A DNA stretch of 62,746 bases from Gammaproteobacteria bacterium (lineage in GTDB: Bacteria; Pseudomonadota; Gammaproteobacteria; Steroidobacterales; JABDKV01): positions 1-62,746 of the forward strand of contig JAHEKH010000005.1 in assembly GCA_024638445.1 (NCBI GenBank), written 5' to 3'. Of the stretch, positions 34,111-40,996 are shown in pieces; positions within the stretch are counted from its first letter, which is position 1, and each line of letters starts with the position of its first letter. Under the pieces are notes generated by a model, which was not told the origin of the DNA, did no database searches, and saw only the letters and a list, made by a program, of their open reading frames with translations. The translations under genes and the position numbers were made by a program.

Positions 34111-34713
34111 TCAGGCGTGTTGCCGGATCACTCCAACGACGACGCCCTCGATCACCATCGGCTCGTTTTCGAGATCGACATGGATCGGTTCGAAGTCCGG
34201 GTTCTCCGGCAGCAGCCACACCTCGCGACCTCTTTGCTTGTACCGTTTCACCGTGACCTCGTCTTCGAGACGCGCCACGATGATCTGCCGGTTACGCACC
34301 TCCGGCGTGCGATGCACCGCCACCAGGTCGCCGTCGTAAATGCCGGCATCGCGCATGCTCATGCCGTGCACCTGCAGCAGGTAATGCGGTTTCTGACTGA
34401 ACAGCTCCGGATCGAGCCGGAAATGCGTTTCGACGTGCTGCTCGGCCAGCATCGGCTGCCCCGCCGCGACCCGGCCGACCACCGGGATACCCGTGCCCGA
34501 CTCGTCACAGATCCGGATACCCCGCGAGACCCCCGGGATCAGCTCGATCGCGCCCTTGCGCTGCAGCGCCCGCAGGTGTTCCTCGGCCGCGTTGGCGGAG
34601 CGGAACCCCAGTTCGGCGGCGATCTCCGCACGCGTCGGCGGCATCCCGGTCTCATCGATAGACCGCTGAATTAATTCAAGAATTTCAGCCTGGCGAGCGG
34701 TAAGTTCCTGCAT
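34111..34713 (-). CDS. lexA: LexA repressor
   Basis: LexA represses SOS genes and cleaves itself when RecA is activated. From ATG 34711-34713 the protein has 200 residues ([15 protein letters not shown]). The winged-helix DNA-binding domain is at 1-65 and the S24-type latent protease domain is C-terminal. With this start the cleavage bond Ala84-Gly85 (RVAAGQ), the nucleophile Ser119 (GMSM) and the base Lys156 (TVKRY) fall exactly on the E. coli numbers. That supports it over the ATG four codons upstream. A purine-rich ribosome site (GGATGGG) precedes it. It heads the lexA-imuA-imuB-dnaE2 operon and is likely autoregulated through the boxes just upstream. Confidence 0.97.
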   Translation of the reverse strand: MQELTARQAEILELIQRSIDETGMPPTRAEIAAELGFRSANAAEEHLRALQRKGAIELIPGVSRGIRICDESGTGIPVVGRVAAGQPMLAEQHVETHFRLDPELFSQKPHYLLQVHGMSMRDAGIYDGDLVAVHRTPEVRNRQIIVARLEDEVTVKRYKQRGREVWLLPENPDFEPIHVDLENEPMVIEGVVVGVIRQHA

Positions 34714-34725
34714 TTTCCCATCCAT

Positions 34726-34759
34726 CTGTATGTATAACCAGACCTGTGATTATATCCAG
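34726..34759 (-). promoter_or_regulatory. Two tandem LexA boxes
   Basis: CTGTATGTATAACCAG (34726-34741) and CTGTGATTATATCCAG (34744-34759) both fit CTGT-N8-ACAG with one mismatch in the right half. They sit 18 bases apart centre to centre, directly upstream of lexA. This spacing would let two LexA dimers bind side by side on the promoter. Confidence 0.8.
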
Positions 34760-34815
34760 ATGTCACCTTTAATCAACCCCATTCGCTCCACTCCGCAATC
34801 CCTGGCCGCAGGCCT

Positions 34816-34848
34816 AAAAAAACGTGGCGAACGCAAAGCGTTCGCCAC
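34816..34848 (-). terminator. Strong minus-strand terminator with no assigned gene
   Basis: GTGGCGAACGC (34824-34834) pairs perfectly with GCGTTCGCCAC (34838-34848) around AAA. The A run at 34816-34822 gives seven T on the minus strand. No gene ends here on that strand, since the next plus-side feature is a non-coding structured element. Either it ends an unannotated small RNA or it insulates the lexA promoter from upstream transcription. Confidence 0.75.
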
Positions 34849-34864
34849 TCCGGCCCTCTTCAAC

Positions 34865-35042
34865 AATCCCCACCCTCGCAGCGCCATGCGGTGGGGAGGT
34901 GGCCTGTCCGGCGTCGTGGCCGGCCATCGCGCAGCAGGACGCGAAGCAGGCCGGCCCCGATCCTCAGCAGGCCAGGGATGGCCTGCTGAGGTTTAGGCGG
35001 ACGGGCCACCTCCCCGCCGGATGGCGCTCTTAATCCCCACCC
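34865..35042. repeat. Structured MITE/REPIN-like element with 11-bp direct repeats at its ends
   Basis: AATCCCCACCC occurs at 34865-34875 and again at 35032-35042. Inside, a ~32-bp imperfect inverted repeat (34879-34910 with 34998-35029) encloses two smaller hairpins. CCTCAGCAGGCC (34962-34973) pairs perfectly with GGCCTGCTGAGG (34980-34991), and GGCCGGCC occurs at 34918-34925 and 34949-34956. The whole could fold as a branched RNA or cruciform. The direct repeats look like target duplications, but only one copy is in this window. It fills most of the 440-base gap between lexA and the next gene. Small open frames inside it are not convincing. Confidence 0.6.
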
Positions 35043-35073
35043 CTTAACAGTTTGGGAACATATGCCCACACAC

Positions 35074-35087
35074 CCATAAATTTATGG
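35074..35087. promoter_or_regulatory. 14-bp perfect palindrome upstream of the c-di-GMP enzyme
   Basis: CCATAAATTTATGG lies 94 bases upstream of the GGDEF/EAL start in AT-rich sequence where a promoter would be expected. It is a possible operator; no known regulator consensus is recognised. Confidence 0.3.
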
Positions 35088-35180
35088 CATCATTGTTAGA
35101 GGCTGCATGAGGTAATTATGGTAAATCCTTAATACAGCCGTGCGCATCCAAAAAATCAATAGCCAGGGAGCTTAACGACG

Positions 35181-36920
35181 ATGACGCACCACTCGGGTGT
35201 CCTGACCGATAGTCTTGCGTGGCCGCAGTCTTTTGCGGCCGACGAACCGTTGCTCAATCTTCCCCTGAGCACACTCGAACACAATCGCGATGCCGTGATC
35301 CTGATGGCACCGGTATCCGGTCATGCCGACCCCTCCATCGTTTACGTCAACGAAGCGTTTGAAGATCTCACTGGCTACACCCGCGCCATGGCGCTGGGGG
35401 CTTCACCGAGACTGCTGATCGGTACCCGCGGCCAGTTCGGCTGGGTCGGCCGCCTGCGCCGGCGCATGCAACAGCATCTCGCTTTTCGCGAACGCTGCAT
35501 GCTCCGCTGCGCCAGCGAAGAAGCGCTGGCCGTCATGCTCGAAGCCCACCCCCTGTCGGGCGCGTCCGGCAAGGTCGTCTACTGGCTGGTGAAAATGCAC
35601 GACCTCGCCTCGGTCGTTAACGAACAGACAAAACAGCTGCAGCAGTCACTGCACCAGGCCACCCACGACGAGTTGACGGGCCTGATCAACCGCGCCGAGT
35701 TCGAGCGCCGGCTGGAAGGCGCGCTGGAGCACATCGCCGAAGAAGGCGGTGAACACGTGCTGTGTTATCTCGACCTCGACCAGTTCAAGGTTATCAACGA
35801 CACGTGCGGCCACGCCGCCGGTGACGAGCTGCTGCGCCAGCTCGGCGACATACTCCCCGGCTGTGTCCGCGAGTGCGACACGATTGCACGCCTGAGCGGC
35901 GATGAATTTGCCGTGTTGTTCGATGGCGCCAGCATGCCGCAGGCCCGGCTGCTGGCTAACCGGCTCCGCGACAGCATCGAGAAGTTCCGTTTCCCGTGGG
36001 TGAGCAAGGTGTTCAGCATCGGGGTCAGCATCGGGCTGGTCTCGGTCACCGACGCCAGCGAAAGTGTCGCAAGACTCCTGAGTGCGGCAGATACCGCGTG
36101 CTTTGCCGCCAAGGATCTCGGCCGCAACCGGATTTACGTTCACCACCACGAAGACGGCGAAATCGCCCGGCGCCACGGTGAAATGGAGTGGGTCACCCAG
36201 ATCCAGGCCGCGCTGGACCAGAACCGTCTCAAGCTGCACCTGCAGAGCATCCAGGGCCTGACCAATACCCGTCATGGCCATCATTACGAGGTGCTGCTGC
36301 GGATGGAATCCGAGGACGGTGCCCTGATCTCGCCCGAGTGTTTTCTGCCGGCTGCCGAGAACTACCATCTGTCGACCCGGCTCGATACCTGGGTCGTCGG
36401 CCGGGTATTCGACTACCTGGCAATGTCAGAAATCCGGGCCGAAGACGGCAACCTCTGCTGCATCAACCTGTCCGGTCATTCCATTACCGACGCCGGCTTC
36501 CTGCAGAACGTCGTGGCACAGTTGCGCCGCTCGCCCGCGGCCGCCGAATCGATCTGCTTTGAGATCACCGAGACGGCGGTCATTGCCAATATTGGTCTCG
36601 CCACGCATTTCATCCGCTCGCTGAAAGAACTCGGCTGCCGCTTTGCGCTGGATGATTTCGGCAGCGGGCTGTCGAGCTTTGCCTACCTCAAGACCCTGCC
36701 GGTCGATTTCCTCAAGATCGACGGGATGTTCGTCAAAAACATGATGCGTGACCCCATCGACCTGGCCTTTGTTCGCTCGATTAACGAGATCGGCCACGTC
36801 ATGGGCAAAAAGACCGTGGCGGAATTTGTCGAAGACGAAGAGACCCTGGTCGCGTTGCGCGAGATGGGGGTCGACTATGCCCAGGGCTTCCATATCTCCA
36901 GGCCGTCACCCCTGATCTGA
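35181..36920 (+). CDS. PAS-GGDEF-EAL cyclic-di-GMP enzyme
   Basis: This 579-residue cytoplasmic protein has a PAS domain (about 30-135), GGDEF (about 165-325) and EAL (about 340-575). The GGDEF active-site loop reads SGDEF rather than GGDEF, while the inhibitory site RxxD (RECD) upstream is intact. In the EAL domain, EVL replaces EAL but the catalytic Glu is kept. NLSG, ITETA, DDFGSG, LKIDG and YAQGF are all present, so phosphodiesterase activity is plausible. The cyclase half may be weak or serve as a GTP sensor; that is inference. No membrane segment is seen. A GST gene follows on the same strand. Confidence 0.9.
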   Translation: MTHHSGVLTDSLAWPQSFAADEPLLNLPLSTLEHNRDAVILMAPVSGHADPSIVYVNEAFEDLTGYTRAMALGASPRLLIGTRGQFGWVGRLRRRMQQHLAFRERCMLRCASEEALAVMLEAHPLSGASGKVVYWLVKMHDLASVVNEQTKQLQQSLHQATHDELTGLINRAEFERRLEGALEHIAEEGGEHVLCYLDLDQFKVINDTCGHAAGDELLRQLGDILPGCVRECDTIARLSGDEFAVLFDGASMPQARLLANRLRDSIEKFRFPWVSKVFSIGVSIGLVSVTDASESVARLLSAADTACFAAKDLGRNRIYVHHHEDGEIARRHGEMEWVTQIQAALDQNRLKLHLQSIQGLTNTRHGHHYEVLLRMESEDGALISPECFLPAAENYHLSTRLDTWVVGRVFDYLAMSEIRAEDGNLCCINLSGHSITDAGFLQNVVAQLRRSPAAAESICFEITETAVIANIGLATHFIRSLKELGCRFALDDFGSGLSSFAYLKTLPVDFLKIDGMFVKNMMRDPIDLAFVRSINEIGHVMGKKTVAEFVEDEETLVALREMGVDYAQGFHISRPSPLI

Positions 36921-36982
36921 GCGCGACATTTTTCCCCGGTTGGGGTTAAATACCGGCCGGTCCCCGGTAAGTGCAGCATGGA

Positions 36983-37591
36983 ATGAGCGTTTTCATCTAC
37001 GGTCCGCCGCAAAGCACCTACGTGCGCACCGTGCGCATGGTTTGCGGCGAAAAGAACGTCCCCTATGAGCTGAAGGATGTCGAGTTCGGCTCTGCCGATC
37101 ACACCACCCTGCATCCTTTCGCCCGGATCCCGATCCTGCGTCATCGCGACTTCATTCTGTGCGAGAGCAGCGCGATCACCCGCTACATCGACCAGGTCTT
37201 CGACGGTCCGCGCCTGCGTCCCGAGCAGCCACGCGAACGCGGCCTGATGAACCAGTGGGTCAGCACGGTCAACGATTATTACTACGACGTCATGATCCGG
37301 TCCCTGGTGCTGCCCCGACTCGGCCTGGCGCCGCTGGACGAGAAAAAAATTGCGGCAATTAAACCGCGTCTGGAACACCAGCTGGGCGTTGCCGACAAGG
37401 CGCTGGGCGAGCACGAATTCCTCGCGTGCGGCGAGCTGAGCCTGGCAGACCTGTTCCTGGCCCCGATCGTTGCTTACGTAATGAAAACACCCGAGGGCGG
37501 GCGCACCGTGCCGGGTTATGCAAACCTTGTACGCTGGATGCGGGATATTATGGAACGTGACAGCTTTAAGTCGTCCGCGCCTCCGCTCTGA
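36983..37591 (+). CDS. Glutathione S-transferase family protein
   Basis: From ATG 36983 the protein has 202 residues. The N-terminal thioredoxin-like domain (about 1-80) has YGPPQSTYVRTVRM, FARIPILRHRDF in the cis-proline position, and LCESSAITRYIDQVF, the glutathione-contact Glu-Ser. The helical domain has LSLADLFLAPIVAYV. This is a standard bacterial GST layout; the substrate is unknown. An upstream in-frame GTG adds four residues. It is 62 bases after the c-di-GMP enzyme. Confidence 0.88.
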   Translation: MSVFIYGPPQSTYVRTVRMVCGEKNVPYELKDVEFGSADHTTLHPFARIPILRHRDFILCESSAITRYIDQVFDGPRLRPEQPRERGLMNQWVSTVNDYYYDVMIRSLVLPRLGLAPLDEKKIAAIKPRLEHQLGVADKALGEHEFLACGELSLADLFLAPIVAYVMKTPEGGRTVPGYANLVRWMRDIMERDSFKSSAPPL

Positions 37592-37696
37592 CGTATAATG
37601 ATTTTTTTGAAATGCCCTTAGAGCATTCGACTGCCAGCGCCGACTGATAAGCAAGAATCCGGCGCGGCCCGCCAAAGCACAACTGGAGACAATCCT

Positions 37697-40600
37697 ATGC
37701 CACAGCGCATGGCCCTGATTCTTACGCTTGCTGCCGCCCTGCTTGCCAGCGCTCACGCCCAGGTCGTGTTCGAAAGCGGCCCCGTGCGCCCGCTGGCCAT
37801 GTCCGCCGACGGCGCTTTTCTTTATGCCGTAAATACGCCGGACAACACGCTGGAAATTTTCGCGATTCGTGATGCCGGACTACAGCTCGTCGACTCCGTG
37901 CCCGTCGGCCTGGAACCGGTTGCCGTAGCGGTCGCGAGCAACGGCGATGTCTGGGTAGTCAATCACCTGTCCGACAGCATCAGCATCGTCTCGGTCAGCG
38001 GCACGCCTCAGGTCAGCCGTACCCTTCTGGTCGGCGACGAACCGCGCGATATTGTTTTCGCAGGCACCGGCGGGAATGAGCGGGCGTTTATTACCACTGC
38101 ACACCGTGGTCAGCACCGGACTCATCCTTCGATTGCTGCGGTACCCGGTGCGGGCGATCCGCAGCTCACCACGCCGGGTATTGGTCGTGCCGACGTCTGG
38201 GTGTTCGATGCAGCTGCGCCGGGTACCACGCTGGGCGGCACGCCGCTCAAGATCGTCGAGCTTTTCGGCGATACGCCGCGGGCGCTGGCCGTCTCTCCGG
38301 GTGGTGACACGGTCTACGCGGCTGTTTTCCACTCGGGCAACCAGACGGCCGTCGTCAGCGAATCGACCGTTTGCGACGGTTTCGATTCAACGCCCTGCAC
38401 CGGCGACGGCATCAGCTCGCCCAACGGGCTGCCCGGTGGCGACCTCCCCGGTGGCAACCCGGGTCCGGCCATGAGCGTACACGGCGACCCGGCGCCCGAG
38501 GTCAGCCTGATCGTCAAGTACGACAACACCAGCGGCGAATGGCGCGACGAGCTGGGACGAAACTGGAGTAACGGCATTCGCTTCAACCTGCCCGATCTCG
38601 ACGTTTTCACCATCGATGCCGACACCCTCGACGCGGTTGAGAGCTATCCCCATGTCGGCACCGTGCTGTTCAACATGGCGGTCAACCCGGTCGACGGCAC
38701 CGTCTATGTCGCCAACACCGATTCGCTCAACGAAGTGCGCTTCGAGGGGCCGGGCGGTGGCGGCAGCACGGTCCAGGGTCATTTGGCCGAGGCACGAATC
38801 ACGCTGATTGACGGCAACGTCGTCGCCTCGCGGCACCTGAACAAGCACATCGATTACAGCATTACGCCGGCACCGGCCGGCACCAGGGAGCACAGCCTGG
38901 CCACGCCGCTGGATATGGTGATCAGCAGCGACGGCAGCACCCTGTATGTTGCCGCTTTCGGTTCCGGCAAGATCGGTGTGTTCGACACCGCCGAACTGGC
39001 CGACGACACTTTCGATCCCACTGTGCAAAGTGCGCAGTACCTGCCGACGACGGGCGGCGGGCCTGCCGGGCTGGCGCTGGACGAGTCGCGTAACCGGCTG
39101 TACGTGCTGACCCGCTTCGATAACACCATCTCGGTAATCGACCTGGCCAGCGGCACGGAGACCGGTCATCACCCGATGAACGACCCGGAACCCGTCTTCG
39201 TCAAGAGCGGCCGGCCGTTTCTCTACGACGCCCAGCTGACGTCGTCCAACGGCGAAGCCTCGTGTGCGAGCTGCCATATCTTCGGCGATATGGACAGCCT
39301 GGCCTGGGACCTGGGCGACCCTGACGGCGAAGTCATCGTCAACCCGACGCCGATCAACCTGGAAACCCTGGTCGTCGCGTTCAGCCAGGCGTCGCCCAAC
39401 ATCAACGGCACCGGCAACATCGACGACTTGCACCCGATGAAGGGTCCGATGACCACGCAGACATTGCGTGGCATGGTCAACTCCGGCGCAATGCACTGGC
39501 GTGGCGACCGTGCGGTCGGTGTCTTCGGCACCAGCGCCTTCGACTCGGTGCTGTCGTTCATTAACTTCAACGTGGCGTTTCCGGGACTGGTCGGTAACGA
39601 AAGCGAGCTGAGCGAAAATGACATTCGCTCATTCGCCGATTTCGCGCTGACGATAGCGCTGCCGCCGAACCCGGTACGTAACCTCGACAACTCGCTGAGC
39701 GTTTCGGGTCAGGCGGGACGCGATCTGTATCTCAGCGACCGGCGTATGGACGGCCTGGCGCAAGACATCTCCACTGACCCCAACGGCGACGGTTTCACCT
39801 GTGACGGCTGCCATACCCTGGACCCGTCACGCGGCTTCTTTGGCACCGGCCGGCATGCCAGCTTCGAAGACGAAGAACAGATCTTCAAGATTCCGCACCT
39901 GCGCAACATGTACCAGAAGGTCGGCATGTTCGGCATGCCGGACAACGATTTCTTTAACGCCGGCGACAACGCCCACCAGGGTGACCAGGTCCGTGGTACC
40001 GGCTTCCTGCATGACGGCAGCACCGACACCCTGCTCCGTTTTTTCAATGCGGATGTCTTTGACCTGGCCATTACCCCGTTGGGCGATACCGGTTTCGAAA
40101 ACGAGCAGCAGCGAATCGACATGGAACAGTTCATGCTGGAGTTCGATAACGATATCGCGCCCATCGTCGGCCAGCAGATCACGCTGGACAGCACCAGCCC
40201 GGCCAGCGTTGACGAGCGGGTCGACCTGCTGCTGGCCCGTGCCGATGCGCCGTTCACCTCGAAGATCCTCGGCGGCGAAGTCACCGAGGCCGACGTCGTG
40301 GCGAAGGGCGTGATCGCCGGCGCCGCCCGCGGCTGGCACCGCCAGCCCGACGGCACCTTCCGCAGCGACATCGACGGCGAAGCACCGCTCAGCGAAGCCG
40401 CGCTGCGGGCGCTGGCTGATGTGCCCGGCCAGTCGCTGACCTTCTCGGCCGTGGTTCCCGGCGAGGGCTACCGGATCGGTATCGATCGTGACGTCGACGG
40501 CATCCTCGACGGCGACGACGTCTGCCCGGCCGTGCGGGACACCGACCAGCTCGACAGCGATGCCGACGGCGTCGGTGATGCCTGCGACAACTGCACCCTG

Positions 40601-40834
40601 GCCGCCAACGCCGGCCAGCTCGATACCAACGGCGACGGCTACGGCAACAGCTGCGACGCCGACCTGAACAACGACGGGATGATCAACTTCCTCGACCTGC
40701 AGCAGATGGAATCGGTCTTCTTTACGCCTGATGCCGACGCTGACTTCACCGGCGACGGGTTCGTCAATTTTCTCGACCTGCAGCTGATGGAAGCCAGCTT
40801 CTTCCTGGTGCCCGGACCGAGCGCCCTGCACTAA
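37697..40834 (+). CDS. Secreted diheme cytochrome with beta-propeller, TSP3 and dockerin-like repeats (paralogue 1)
   Basis: The 1045-residue protein starts with a signal peptide (MALILTLAAALLASAHA). A YVTN/YncE-like beta-propeller region follows (about 25-495: RPLAMSADGAFLYAVNTPDN, WVVNHLSDSISIV). Two c-type haem sites come next: CASCH at 523-527 and CDGCH at 702-706. The segment between holds HPMKGPMTTQTLRGM and MHWRGDR, as in MauG/diheme-peroxidase-like cytochromes. Near the C-terminus are calcium-type DxDxDG thrombospondin-3 repeats (about 930-985) and two dockerin-like EF-hands (DLNNDGMINFLDLQQME and a second). The protein ends in a short aromatic-PGPSA tail. It is probably an exported redox protein on or outside the outer membrane; substrate unknown. 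A close paralogue follows. Confidence 0.75.
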   Translation: MPQRMALILTLAAALLASAHAQVVFESGPVRPLAMSADGAFLYAVNTPDNTLEIFAIRDAGLQLVDSVPVGLEPVAVAVASNGDVWVVNHLSDSISIVSVSGTPQVSRTLLVGDEPRDIVFAGTGGNERAFITTAHRGQHRTHPSIAAVPGAGDPQLTTPGIGRADVWVFDAAAPGTTLGGTPLKIVELFGDTPRALAVSPGGDTVYAAVFHSGNQTAVVSESTVCDGFDSTPCTGDGISSPNGLPGGDLPGGNPGPAMSVHGDPAPEVSLIVKYDNTSGEWRDELGRNWSNGIRFNLPDLDVFTIDADTLDAVESYPHVGTVLFNMAVNPVDGTVYVANTDSLNEVRFEGPGGGGSTVQGHLAEARITLIDGNVVASRHLNKHIDYSITPAPAGTREHSLATPLDMVISSDGSTLYVAAFGSGKIGVFDTAELADDTFDPTVQSAQYLPTTGGGPAGLALDESRNRLYVLTRFDNTISVIDLASGTETGHHPMNDPEPVFVKSGRPFLYDAQLTSSNGEASCASCHIFGDMDSLAWDLGDPDGEVIVNPTPINLETLVVAFSQASPNINGTGNIDDLHPMKGPMTTQTLRGMVNSGAMHWRGDRAVGVFGTSAFDSVLSFINFNVAFPGLVGNESELSENDIRSFADFALTIALPPNPVRNLDNSLSVSGQAGRDLYLSDRRMDGLAQDISTDPNGDGFTCDGCHTLDPSRGFFGTGRHASFEDEEQIFKIPHLRNMYQKVGMFGMPDNDFFNAGDNAHQGDQVRGTGFLHDGSTDTLLRFFNADVFDLAITPLGDTGFENEQQRIDMEQFMLEFDNDIAPIVGQQITLDSTSPASVDERVDLLLARADAPFTSKILGGEVTEADVVAKGVIAGAARGWHRQPDGTFRSDIDGEAPLSEAALRALADVPGQSLTFSAVVPGEGYRIGIDRDVDGILDGDDVCPAVRDTDQLDSDADGVGDACDNCTLAANAGQLDTNGDGYGNSCDADLNNDGMINFLDLQQMESVFFTPDADADFTGDGFVNFLDLQLMEASFFLVPGPSALH

Positions 40835-40852
40835 CGCGATCCTGCGGGACAA

Positions 40853-40905
40853 AATTAGGGGACAGTGACCTAACTCCATGGGAGTTAGGTCACTGTCCCC
40901 TAATT
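40853..40905. repeat. 53-bp palindromic element, copy 1
   Basis: Perfect 25-base arms (40853-40877 and 40881-40905) surround the loop ATG. The left arm starts AATTAGGGGACAGTGACC. It begins 18 bases after the stop of the first cytochrome gene. It may be a REP-type repeat of the kind moved by REP-associated transposases, or a transcription terminator. Confidence 0.85.
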
Positions 40906-40996
40906 CCCCGCCGTGGCGCCGGCATGAGCTTGACAGCCCGCCGCTCAGCCGGGACGCTAGGTGTTGCCCTATTCCAAGATCACAACGGGGGGCATT

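Noticed and set aside
34730-35069. Small open frames (69-88 codons) in the folded element next to lexA
   Set aside because: They run through the inverted repeats and hairpins, and both strands are open equally.
38387-39496. 369-codon minus-strand frame inside the first cytochrome gene
   Set aside because: It is a shadow of the haem protein frame, which has signal peptide and motifs.
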